Positions 14,179 through 21,988 of a stretch of DNA of 23,940 bases are shown piece by piece. Made by a program: the position numbers and the translations under genes. The notes under the pieces were generated by a model. That model ran no database searches. It worked only from the letters and a program-made list of their open reading frames with translations, and was not told the DNA's origin. Origin of the DNA: an uncultured Verrucomicrobia subdivision 3 bacterium (GTDB taxonomy: Bacteria > Verrucomicrobiota > Verrucomicrobiae > Limisphaerales > UBA11358); assembly GCA_903847285.1 (NCBI GenBank), contig CAINDH010000077.1:1-23940 (forward strand), read 5' to 3'. How positions within the stretch are numbered: position 1 is the first letter of the stretch; each line of letters opens with the position of its first letter.

Positions 14179-17028
14179 TCAGGGTAATTCCAGTAACTTC
14201 ACCGGTCCGAACAGCCCGGAATCGGGCAGGGGGGTATTTGCTTTAAGTTCCCGAATGTTCGTCTGCGTGAGCCGCTGTTCCTTTGGCAGCGCCGCGTCGC
14301 CGATGAGTCGGTTCGGCCAAAAGTTCACGACTTCAATCTCCAGTTTGTTTTCGCCCGGCTGCAATGCATCAGTCACATCCACGCGCCACGGCGGACACCA
14401 AAGGATGCCGCAGGACTTGCCATTCACCCGCACTTCCGCAAGTTCGCGGACATCGCCCAAGTCGAGAAACAGTTTTGAATTTTTAACTTTAGGTTTTGAG
14501 CTGGGTGCGTCAAACGTTTTTTCATACGTCGCCGTGCCGGAATAAAATTTGATGCCCGGCTCTATCCGTGTTGTCCAACTTACGAGCGAATCAAACTTCG
14601 CCGTTTCCGGCCCGCCCCACTTCGGGTCGAAGTGAACCGTCCACGCGCCGGAAATCTCCATCGCTGTTTTCAAAATTAAACTATTCTCGTATCTGGGCGT
14701 TGGGTGTTTTGAATTCGGCTCGCGAAAGATCACAAACCATGAACCGCATGGGTCAAAATCCAAAGGAACAAAAGTCCTTCCGTTGTTTTCTTCATAACCG
14801 ACGGCAATTTTCTTTTCGCCCGTCACTGCGTTCCATAATTCCGGGGCCTTGCCGGTCACGCGAAATGCGACGGTTGTGCTCGCGGCAAAGTTGGTGCGGT
14901 TGGCGATGAAATATATTTCTGCGTCTCCCGTAGTGCGGTGGATAAAATCAAAATCGCCCAGAGCCGACTGGACTTCGCAGTCTGGTTTCACACCATCTGC
15001 CTGTAAGACTTCCCTTGCCGATTTGCCGCCGATGACGCGGCCAATGCCGACTTTTCCACCCCACAATTCATCCGCGAGCTGCTTCACAACGGCATCGGTG
15101 GATGCAAAATTTTCCAGTGGCTCACCCCGCAGCGGTTTCGGGCCGACAACCGTTGCGCCAGCCGCCACCAGCTTTCGGATTTTTTTCAGCACCGGCATCG
15201 AAATCACGTCGCGCTTGGGCAGCACCAACACGCGATAGTTCATGCCGTCAGGCAAAACAATTTTCCCGTTCTTTACGCTGGTGCGATCAATGAGCGCCTC
15301 AGCGGTAATGACATCGTAATCATATCCAGCGCCAACCCTCGCCGGGTCAGTGCGCTTGTGTTGGGTGAAATTGGGGACGTGGTCGCCGTAGTAATACAGC
15401 ACGTCGGCGGAAAAATGTCCCTGTTGGAGCATCCACTGGCAACGGTCAATGTAGCTGAAGAACGGCCCGGATTTCTCCCACCAGGTCACCTTTGGATTCA
15501 GATGTGTGCCGGCAAAATATTGCTGGCCGGGAATCCCTGATTCGTCCGGCGAGCACACGAACGCGTGCCAGACGAGCAGGTTCAATCCTTCGCAAAGTGC
15601 TTTGTCGAAAGTCGGTTTCAGGTTGTCCCAGATGTGTTCCTGCCAGTGCGGCCCGATGGTCGTGAACCCTTCGGCCATTACCAGCTTGTGGCCGTAAGTA
15701 TGCGCGGCACTGGCGGGTTGCTTCACAAAAAACCGGTTGTCATCGCCCTTGCGGTGCGTCCATGACCATGCCCAGAACTCGCTCATCGGCGCGTCATTCA
15801 TGCCCAGGCAGCGTTGCGCGTCAATCGGCACGGCATGTGGCCCGCCGCTTTCCGGATGGATACCGATGCCGTGTGCGTGCGCCTGATCCCGGAAAAGTTT
15901 GTAGTGATTATCAATCGCTAGGTCGCCGAGCGTCTGGCGGTAATCAAAAAGAAAACGGTTGCTCGCCTCGCGTGAGTTCACGATGCGTCCCGCCAGCACT
16001 GGTAGCCACGGGAGCAAATCATAGCCCTGACGGTTTTTAAATTCTTCACGCAACTTGGGAGTCCAATTCGCCAGCTCAATTTCCCAACTGTCCGTGTGCA
16101 AATACTTCAAGGTTTTTCCTGCGAGTGGTCCCGCGTCCTGAATCAGTGGTTCAACAATCTTATTCCAGTAATTTTGAAATGCCGTCGCACTGTAAACGTC
16201 AATTGAGTAGCCCTGCCAGCCATCGCTGCTGGTGGAAACGAACGAATGGTCGCCGATGGTGTAGCCGAAACGAAGAATCTGCCAGTCTCCGGCGGGAACT
16301 TTCCAGCGCAGCTTGCCGTCGGCAGAAATGTTCTTGGTGAGGTCAATAATGTCGGCGGCGTCGGCATCCTGTTCGCCGGGTGTGGCAGAAATTTCGGTGA
16401 ATAGTGGCGAGGAATCCGGCGCGGAGAAGGGCTGGAGGGATTCCTGCAATGCCTTCTGCTTCCAATTTTTCAAAGGCTCGTGAACGGGAGCGTTTTTCAC
16501 GCGGTAGGCGATGAGGGCGGTGTCTCGGTAAAATTGGTCGCGTGCTTTTGGCGTCGGTAGCTTCACATCGACATTCGTGCCGCCGGAAATTACTAACTCG
16601 GACCAGACATATTTTTTACCCGCGTCCGCCTGCGAAACCACCGGGCCACCAAGGTTCCAGCCGCTTTGGATATTCAGGCTGATTTCCAAGCCGAGGCGGT
16701 TGGCCTCATGCAACGTATGTTTGTAAAGCTCGCGCCATTTTGCTGAAAAAAAATCCGGGCCGTGTGGCACAGTGTCGTTGCCAATTTGTGACGCACCGTT
16801 CGCATCGCAGAGGAGCGCGCCGCCAAAACCTTTCGCCTTCATCTGTTCCAGGTCACGTGTGATGGCTGCTGCGGTCACGTTGCCATTCAGCCACCACCAG
16901 TAGGCTCGGAGACGTGCTTCATTCGGTGGATTTTCCCAGCCGGATTCCAGTGTGGGCGCGGCAGGAAGAAGCAATTGACTGGATAGAAACAGGCAAAAAC
17001 CGATAACGAAATGATTAATGGATGACAT
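14179..17028 (-). CDS. Secreted glycoside hydrolase, GH106-type (alpha-L-rhamnosidase-like)
   Basis: 949 residues with a signal peptide at 1-24 (MSSINHFVIGFCLFLSSQLL ending LPAAP). The start of the mature protein (WENPPNEARLRAYWWWLNGN; ITRDLEQMKAKGFGGALLCD) is typical of the GH106 family, which cleaves terminal L-rhamnose from plant-type polysaccharides. Other recognisable parts: TLKYLHTDSWEIE, HGIGIHPESGGPHA, KLVMAEGFTT, NLLVWHAFVCSPDE, DVLYYYGD, and a C-terminal beta-sandwich with WTVHFDPKWGGP and LDLGDVRELAEVRVNGK. The Glu residues in DSWEIE, PESGG and MAEGFT are candidates for catalysis or metal binding by comparison with the family; I cannot assign them individually. Two Lys/Asn-rich linkers (NSKHPTPRYENSLIL; SSKPKVKNSKL) are AT-rich in DNA. 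The exact substrate is inference. Confidence 0.82.
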   Translation of the reverse strand: MSSINHFVIGFCLFLSSQLLLPAAPTLESGWENPPNEARLRAYWWWLNGNVTAAAITRDLEQMKAKGFGGALLCDANGASQIGNDTVPHGPDFFSAKWRELYKHTLHEANRLGLEISLNIQSGWNLGGPVVSQADAGKKYVWSELVISGGTNVDVKLPTPKARDQFYRDTALIAYRVKNAPVHEPLKNWKQKALQESLQPFSAPDSSPLFTEISATPGEQDADAADIIDLTKNISADGKLRWKVPAGDWQILRFGYTIGDHSFVSTSSDGWQGYSIDVYSATAFQNYWNKIVEPLIQDAGPLAGKTLKYLHTDSWEIELANWTPKLREEFKNRQGYDLLPWLPVLAGRIVNSREASNRFLFDYRQTLGDLAIDNHYKLFRDQAHAHGIGIHPESGGPHAVPIDAQRCLGMNDAPMSEFWAWSWTHRKGDDNRFFVKQPASAAHTYGHKLVMAEGFTTIGPHWQEHIWDNLKPTFDKALCEGLNLLVWHAFVCSPDESGIPGQQYFAGTHLNPKVTWWEKSGPFFSYIDRCQWMLQQGHFSADVLYYYGDHVPNFTQHKRTDPARVGAGYDYDVITAEALIDRTSVKNGKIVLPDGMNYRVLVLPKRDVISMPVLKKIRKLVAAGATVVGPKPLRGEPLENFASTDAVVKQLADELWGGKVGIGRVIGGKSAREVLQADGVKPDCEVQSALGDFDFIHRTTGDAEIYFIANRTNFAASTTVAFRVTGKAPELWNAVTGEKKIAVGYEENNGRTFVPLDFDPCGSWFVIFREPNSKHPTPRYENSLILKTAMEISGAWTVHFDPKWGGPETAKFDSLVSWTTRIEPGIKFYSGTATYEKTFDAPSSKPKVKNSKLFLDLGDVRELAEVRVNGKSCGILWCPPWRVDVTDALQPGENKLEIEVVNFWPNRLIGDAALPKEQRLTQTNIRELKANTPLPDSGLFGPVKLLELP

Positions 17029-17095
17029 GGTCTAGGGGGAAAGTTAAACGGCGCGACCATAATTGGAAATCCCTCATTCGCGGGATGCTGCCGCG

Positions 17096-18397
17096 CTAGT
17101 GCCGCTGGGTGATTTTTAATTTCACCACGCGTGGGCCGTCAAGTTCTTCTACGCGAAAGTCAAACTGCCCCTGCGTGAACGCATCGCCTGGCTTGGGAAA
17201 GCCGCCAAGCTTTTCTGTCATCCAGCCGCTCGCCGTCGCCACGCTTTCATCGTGTTCCACGGTGCCGATGATTTTTTCCAGCTCATGCAGTGGCAACGAG
17301 CCTGAAATTTCCCAGACGTTCTCGCTCTTGCGGATAAATTGCGTGGCCTCGGCATCGAATTCATCTTGGATCTGGCCGACGACGGCTTCGATGACATTCT
17401 CCAGCGTCACGATGCCCACTGTGCCGCCGAATTCATCTACGACGAACGCGAAGTGGGATTTTTTTTCAAGGAAGCGCTGCAGCAATTTTTCCAGCGGTGC
17501 AGTTTCCGGCACGCAAATTAACGGGCGAGATACTGGTAGCAAATCCGCCGCTGTGCGCGCAGTGTGGCGGAGTGCGTAAAGATCCTTGATATGGACCACA
17601 CTCCGGGCCTTGTCGGGATCGCCGTCAGTGCAAATGGGAAACCGTGAATAACGCGTCCGCTCGGCGATCTCCAGGCACTCCGCCGTTGTCGCATCGGCGG
17701 CGAATAGCGAGATCTCATTGCGAGGGCGCATGACTTCGCGCGCGGTGCGGTTGCGGAGGTCGAGCGCGTTTAGAATCAAATTACGGCGGTCAGACGAGCC
17801 TTGGGCGGCCGCCAGCACCACGCGCAATTCTTCTTCCGAATGACCGCCGTGCATTTCATCTACGCCGATGCCAAGCCGTTTCAAAATCAATTGCGACGAA
17901 CCGTGCAGCAGCCAGATGAACGGATACGAGAGCCGGTAAAACCAGTTCAACGGACTCGCCGTCAAAAGTGCTGTCGGCAGTGTGCGGCGAATGGCCATTG
18001 CCTTCGGCGCGAGTTCGCCTACGACGATGAGTAAATAGCAGTTCACGAAAAAGCCCACGCCGATGGCGACGTTGTGCCGCAAATTTTCGGAGGCGACATT
18101 CAGCGCGTTGAAAACCGGGTCGAGCAGTTCTTTGAACACCGGTTCTACCGCTACGCCGAGGCCGAGGCTGGCGAGGGTGATGCCGAACTGGGTAGCGCCG
18201 ATGTATTTGTCAATATGCGCAACGATTTGCCGCGCCGTCTTGGCCCGGCGGTTGCCTCGCGCCTCCAACGAGGCAAGCTGCGTGTCGCGGATGCGCACGA
18301 AGGCCAGCTCCGCTGCCACAAAAAATCCGTTCAGCAACACCAGCACCAGCACGGCGAGGATTTTTAGCGAGATGGAAATGAGTTCGTCCCAGTTCAT
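17096..18397 (-). CDS. CorC/HlyC-family membrane protein with DUF21, CBS pair and C-terminal CorC_HlyC domain
   Basis: 433 residues. An N-terminal DUF21/CNNM transmembrane domain (~1-190) starts ILAVLVLVLLNGFFVAAELA and includes the helical GFFVNCYLLIVVGELAPKAM. The CBS pair spans ~205-330 (REVMRPRNEISLF; RYSRFPICTDGD; FAFVVDEFGGTVGIVTLENV), and the C-terminal transporter-associated domain ~345-430 (VWEISGSLPLHELEKIIG). Family members are linked to Mg2+/Co2+ efflux or homeostasis; older annotations call them hemolysins. Third gene of a three-paralog row, 76 bp after its neighbour. GELAPK is the conserved DUF21 motif and is intact. Confidence 0.9.
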   Translation of the reverse strand: MNWDELISISLKILAVLVLVLLNGFFVAAELAFVRIRDTQLASLEARGNRRAKTARQIVAHIDKYIGATQFGITLASLGLGVAVEPVFKELLDPVFNALNVASENLRHNVAIGVGFFVNCYLLIVVGELAPKAMAIRRTLPTALLTASPLNWFYRLSYPFIWLLHGSSQLILKRLGIGVDEMHGGHSEEELRVVLAAAQGSSDRRNLILNALDLRNRTAREVMRPRNEISLFAADATTAECLEIAERTRYSRFPICTDGDPDKARSVVHIKDLYALRHTARTAADLLPVSRPLICVPETAPLEKLLQRFLEKKSHFAFVVDEFGGTVGIVTLENVIEAVVGQIQDEFDAEATQFIRKSENVWEISGSLPLHELEKIIGTVEHDESVATASGWMTEKLGGFPKPGDAFTQGQFDFRVEELDGPRVVKLKITQRH

Positions 18398-18473
18398 CTG
18401 AAATTCAAAATGGGAATTTCGGTGTTGGTGCCGTCCGCTTTTTTATTTTTCGACTTGGAATTTTTAAATGTCT
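18398..18473. other. Short AT-rich spacer between CorC-family genes
   Basis: Read on the minus strand it contains ATTTAAAAATTCCAAG, GAAAAATAAAAAAG and CCCATTTTGAATTTC, the same style of AT-rich units seen at 13061-13147 and inside the methyltransferase gene. No clear terminator, ribosome site or promoter was identified. Confidence 0.35.
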
Positions 18474-19463
18474 TCACAGTTTCATTTCTCCGAACATGAC
18501 CTTCAAAATATCACGCAACTTCACGACGCCGATTTCTTTACGTTCGCGTGATAGCACAATGGCGGTGCGTTGGCCGGCGCGCTGCATCAGGCTCAAGGCG
18601 ATTTCCAGGCGCACATCTTCATTCACGAACACCGCCGGGGTCATATAGCTCGCGGCGGGTTTGTCTACGTCAAGATTTTCGCGATAGACGAGCGGGCGGA
18701 TGTCGAGTAATCCCGCTACGCGCCGCTGGCCGTCGCGAACTTCCCAGACCGGCAGGCGTGAGATGGTGTGTAGCCGTGCCAGTTCCAACGCCGCGCGCAA
18801 TGGCGTTTCCGTCTCGACGGACGGCGTTTCTGCCATCGGTTTGGCAATCTGGCTGACGGAAAATGTTTGCAGGTCTAGGATACGATTGACCATGGCGTGT
18901 TCGTCGTCGGTGAGCGTTTGGCCGGATTCGCGCATCATCGCGCGCATTTCCTCGCGGTTGCCGAAGAGGCGTCCCGTGAAGGCTTGCCCGCCGGTCCATT
19001 TCAAAATCGTCTGCGACACGTCCTCGACGATGATGACGATGGGGCTTAATAAAAAATTGATCAGGCGGAACGGGCGCGCTGCCGATAGGCATAGCGAATT
19101 CGGGTGCGCGCGGAACAACATCTTCGGCAGCAGGTCAAAGAACGTGTAGAACAAAAACACAACGAGCGCAAAAAGCCCGACAACAATCCACGGGCGGCCG
19201 AGAAACCATTCCCGCAGTTTCAGCAGCAACCAGCCGAGGATGATAAAATTTGCCAGTGTGTTGCCTACGAGAATCGTCCAAAGAAATTTTTCCGGCTTTT
19301 CTAGAAACGCATTCAACAACTTTGCGGATGGCTTGCCGGCTCGAGCGAGCCGGCGAACGCGCAGCCGGTTGAGCGCGAATACGCCCGCTTCCATGCCTGA
19401 AAGCAGGAATGATGCTCCGAAGCATAGTCCCAAGGCGATCCAGTTGAGATAGGTCGTGTCCAT
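18474..19463 (-). CDS. Short CorC/HlyC-family membrane protein lacking the C-terminal domain
   Basis: 329 residues. DUF21 transmembrane domain at ~1-185 (ALGLCFGASFLLSGMEAGVF; FLWTILVGNTLANFIILGWL; FYTFFDLLPKMLFR) and CBS pair at ~200-325 (ISRLPVWEVRDGQRRVAGLL; RTAIVLSRERKEIGVVKLRD). It stops right after the second CBS motif, so the CorC_HlyC domain present in both neighbours is missing. The usual GE(V/L)xPK motif is altered to DLLPK, and the DEFGG motif of the second CBS is replaced by SRERKE. These losses suggest a diverged partner that works with the flanking paralogs. Its ATG (19461-19463) directly follows the TAA of the upstream gene, so translation is coupled. Confidence 0.85.
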   Translation of the reverse strand: MDTTYLNWIALGLCFGASFLLSGMEAGVFALNRLRVRRLARAGKPSAKLLNAFLEKPEKFLWTILVGNTLANFIILGWLLLKLREWFLGRPWIVVGLFALVVFLFYTFFDLLPKMLFRAHPNSLCLSAARPFRLINFLLSPIVIIVEDVSQTILKWTGGQAFTGRLFGNREEMRAMMRESGQTLTDDEHAMVNRILDLQTFSVSQIAKPMAETPSVETETPLRAALELARLHTISRLPVWEVRDGQRRVAGLLDIRPLVYRENLDVDKPAASYMTPAVFVNEDVRLEIALSLMQRAGQRTAIVLSRERKEIGVVKLRDILKVMFGEMKL

Positions 19464-20681
19464 TTACTTGGTCCGTTGCAACAGTAATTCATTCACGCGC
19501 CGCCCGTCCGTAAGTTGCGCCGTGAGTTTCAGTCCGGAATAATTTACCGCCTCGTTGGCATCGGGCACCACGCCAAGCAAATGAGTGATCAGGCCGCCCA
19601 TGGTCTCAACCTCCTTGACATCGGGCAGGGCGGGGAACTCGCGGCGAAAATCATCCAGTCGCATCGTGCCGTTGACGCGCCACTGGTCGGCAGAAATTTT
19701 TTCCATCACAAAACCTTCCGGCTGTGCGTGGGCGCGAATTTTGCCGACGAGTTCGCCGAGGATGTCCTCCATCGTTACCACGCCTGCCGTGCCGCCGAAT
19801 TCATCCAGCACGATCGCCAGCCCGCGCTGCTGTTTTTGCAAAGCTCGGAAAAGCTGGAGCAGATTCATCGTTTCCGGCACGAAGGAGGGAAACTCAATCG
19901 CGTCGGCCAGATCAATCTGCGGGTTCAACAGCAGCGCTCGGGTGTTCAAAATGCCGACAATGGTGTCCGGCGTTTCGTCATACATCGGCAGGCGGCGGTG
20001 CTGGAATTTTTTTGCAGCGGCGATCATCTCGTCCACGGTGGCTTCGTCGGAAATACTCGCCATTCCGGCGCGCGGGCGCATCACGTCTCGCACCACGCGT
20101 TTATCGAGCGAGATGATTTGGAGGATGATTTCCTTTTCCGATTCCGCGAGCGTGCCCTGCTGTTGGGCCATTTCCAGAAGTTCGTGATACTCGGCATCGG
20201 TCAGCGGCATGGCGGCGGTGGATTGATTCGCCGCCGTTTTCAGGATGGCGGCGTTGAGCCACTGCGCGACGCTATAGAGAGGCTTGGAAATTTTTTCAAA
20301 GACGAATAGCAGCCAAACTACGTGCAATGCCCAGCGTTCAGGTTTGCGCACACCCAGCGTTTTTGGAAACACCTCGCAGCCAAGCAGCACCAGCATCGCC
20401 AGAAAAATGACGGCGAGCGCCAGTGCCCAATGCGTATCGAAGGAGAGGCGTAGCACGATGGCGAGCATGGCGGCGTTCGCAAAAGTATTGCCGAGGACCA
20501 GCGTGGCCAGCAAATCTTCCGGACGCGCGAGGAGTTGCAAAACGATTTTGCCGCGATGTGGATGTTTTTCCGCGAGTTGCGCCACCTGACTCTTGGTCAA
20601 TGAAAACAGCGATGTTTCCGCCAGCGCAAAGAAAAAACTCGCGCCCGCAAAAACTAAAATTGCCGTGATTGCCTGCTCCAC
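19464..20681 (-). CDS. CorC/HlyC-family membrane protein, first of three paralogs
   Basis: 405 residues from GTG 20681 (VEQAITAILVFAGASFFFAL); TTG 20699 would add six residues, and neither has a ribosome site. DUF21 membrane domain ~1-170 (AETSLFSLTKSQVAQLAEKH; ATLVLGNTFANAAML; GCEVFPKTLG), CBS pair ~190-315 (VVRDVMRPRAGMASI; RRLPMYDETPDTIVGIL; LAIVLDEFGGTAGVVTMEDI), and CorC_HlyC domain ~330-400 (WRVNGTMRLDDFRREFP; METMGGLITHLLG). Likely role in divalent metal homeostasis or efflux at the inner membrane. It is the promoter-proximal gene of the trio, and its promoter should be in the 95-bp divergent region shared with the small membrane protein at 20777. Confidence 0.9.
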   Translation of the reverse strand: MEQAITAILVFAGASFFFALAETSLFSLTKSQVAQLAEKHPHRGKIVLQLLARPEDLLATLVLGNTFANAAMLAIVLRLSFDTHWALALAVIFLAMLVLLGCEVFPKTLGVRKPERWALHVVWLLFVFEKISKPLYSVAQWLNAAILKTAANQSTAAMPLTDAEYHELLEMAQQQGTLAESEKEIILQIISLDKRVVRDVMRPRAGMASISDEATVDEMIAAAKKFQHRRLPMYDETPDTIVGILNTRALLLNPQIDLADAIEFPSFVPETMNLLQLFRALQKQQRGLAIVLDEFGGTAGVVTMEDILGELVGKIRAHAQPEGFVMEKISADQWRVNGTMRLDDFRREFPALPDVKEVETMGGLITHLLGVVPDANEAVNYSGLKLTAQLTDGRRVNELLLQRTK

Positions 20682-20776
20682 GCGCGCAGTGTGCCGCAAA
20701 GCGCGGGCTGAAAAAAGCGAAATGAGGACTGCGGCTTTCGGTTGAGATGCGGCGGGAAAACTGTTAACAATCCGTC

Positions 20777-20953
20777 GTGTTGTTCGGAAAAAAAGACAAG
20801 CCGCGCGAACGCTTCTACCTGTTTCCAGGACAAGGCGGACGCAATTATCGTCGCAAGCAGCAAGTCATCCTGCGGTGGACGGCGGCGGCGGCGCTCTTGT
20901 TCGGAGCCGTGCTCGCCTTGGTGTTGTGGTGGACTTCCAAACCCAAAATCTGA
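20777..20953 (+). CDS. Small single-pass membrane protein, 58 aa
   Basis: GTG 20777 (or TTG 20780) to TGA 20951-20953; an in-frame TAA at 20765-20767 limits the start to this spot. The N-terminal half is basic (MLFGKKDKPRERFYLFPGQG after the GTG is read as Met, then GRNYRRKQQ). One membrane helix follows (about WTAAAALLFGAVLALVLWW), then a short basic tail (TSKPKI). No clear ribosome site; GGCGGGA lies about 20 nt upstream. The reading frame lies 58 bp before surA on the same strand. The layout closely parallels the 52-aa protein at 4503-4661. No known family is recognised; predicted inner-membrane, N-terminus in the cytoplasm by the positive-inside rule. Confidence 0.6.
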   Translation: MLFGKKDKPRERFYLFPGQGGRNYRRKQQVILRWTAAAALLFGAVLALVLWWTSKPKI

Positions 20954-20972
20954 ACTAACATTTTGGCCGCGC

Positions 20973-21000
20973 TTGACCGGGCGGGGCTGATGGCTACTAT
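20973..21000 (+). promoter_or_regulatory. Possible sigma-70 promoter for surA-pdxA
   Basis: TTGACC (20973-20978, 5/6) and TACTAT (20995-21000, 4/6) with a 16-bp spacer. Transcription would begin about 21006-21007, only about 5 nt before ATG 21012, and no ribosome site lies between them, so a near-leaderless mRNA is implied. Confidence 0.4.
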
Positions 21001-21011
21001 TTGAACATTCG

Positions 21012-21968
21012 ATGAAACTGTTTCCGTTCACTCTCGTGCTGGCCGTGGCGGTATGCGTGCCGGTGTTTTCCCGAGCTGAAGTTGCCGATGGCGTGAAGGC
21101 TGTGGTGGCCGAGCGCGTCATCACCTTTGCCGAGGTGGAAGACGTTACGCGCCCCGCCGCCGATGCGTTGCGCCGGCAATACGCCGCCGATCCGAATATT
21201 TTCCAGCAAAAACTCAACGAGGCCCTCAACGACAGCCTTGAACTGCTTGTTCAACGTGCCTTGATTCTTCACAGCTTTGATACCGATGGCTACCGGCTCC
21301 CGGAAAACTTCATCGACCAACTCGTCCAAGAACGAATTCGCGACCGCTTCGGTGACCGCGTGACGCTGATGAAATCACTCCAGCAGCAAGGTATGACCTT
21401 CGAACAGTTTCGTAAACAGATACGCGAGCAGTTCATCGAGTCCCAACTCCGTCAGCAAAACGTCCAGCGCGAAGTTGTGGTATCACCCTTCAAGATTCAA
21501 AATTATTACGAAACGCATCCCGATGATTTCAAAATTGATGATCAGGTAAAGCTACGCATGATTGTATTGAGCAAAACTTCAACGGCGGACACCAACGCCA
21601 ATGAACTCGCCCGGGAAATTCAGACCCGGCTCAAAGAAGGTGCGGTATTTAGCGAACTCGCCAGCGTTTACTCCCAAGGCTCGCAGCAACACCAAGGCGG
21701 CGACTGGGGCTGGGTGGAGCGCAATATTCTTCGCAAAGAACTGGGCGAAGTTGCCTTTACACTTAAGCCGGGCCAGGTGAGTGATCCGATTGATGCCAGC
21801 GATGCCGTGTATCTCATGCTCGTGGAAGACCGCAAGCCCGCGCATGCGAAACCCATCGCTGAAGTCCGCAGCGAAATCGAAAAAACTCTCCGTTCCCAAC
21901 AGCAGGCCAAGCTTTCAAAAGAATGGATTGACGGGCTGAAGAAAAAAACCTTTATCCGCTACTTCTGA
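21012..21968 (+). CDS. SurA/PpiC-type periplasmic chaperone and peptidyl-prolyl isomerase
   Basis: 318 residues. Signal peptide 1-22 (MKLFPFTLVLAVAVCVPVFS, then RA). The SurA N-terminal chaperone region is at ~23-170 (DGVKAVVAERVITFAEVEDV; LVQRALILHSF; LPENFIDQLVQERI; GMTFEQFRKQIREQFIESQL). A single rotamase/PPIC domain is at ~178-285 (VKLRMIVLSKTS; FSELASVYSQGSQQHQGGDW; FTLKPGQVSDPI; YLMLVEDRKPAH). E. coli SurA has two PPIase domains; this one has one, with a C-terminal helix (LRSQQQAKLSKEWIDGLKKK). It should help outer-membrane proteins fold. pdxA follows after 20 bp; the E. coli surA-pdxA adjacency is conserved here. Confidence 0.88.
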   Translation: MKLFPFTLVLAVAVCVPVFSRAEVADGVKAVVAERVITFAEVEDVTRPAADALRRQYAADPNIFQQKLNEALNDSLELLVQRALILHSFDTDGYRLPENFIDQLVQERIRDRFGDRVTLMKSLQQQGMTFEQFRKQIREQFIESQLRQQNVQREVVVSPFKIQNYYETHPDDFKIDDQVKLRMIVLSKTSTADTNANELAREIQTRLKEGAVFSELASVYSQGSQQHQGGDWGWVERNILRKELGEVAFTLKPGQVSDPIDASDAVYLMLVEDRKPAHAKPIAEVRSEIEKTLRSQQQAKLSKEWIDGLKKKTFIRYF

Positions 21969-21988
21969 AATAGTCGTGTTGCCGCACG

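Noticed and set aside
19335..19354. Palindrome GCCGGCTCG-AG-CGAGCCGGC
   Set aside because: It lies inside the middle CorC-family gene in a conserved-looking Arg/Ala stretch (RRLARAGK) and can arise from codon use in GC-rich DNA; a regulatory or REP role is not supported.
19515..20309. 264-codon open frame on the plus strand opposite the first CorC-family gene
   Set aside because: The minus-strand frame has clear DUF21, CBS and CorC_HlyC motifs; the plus-strand translation is an antisense shadow rich in His/Arg with no domain.
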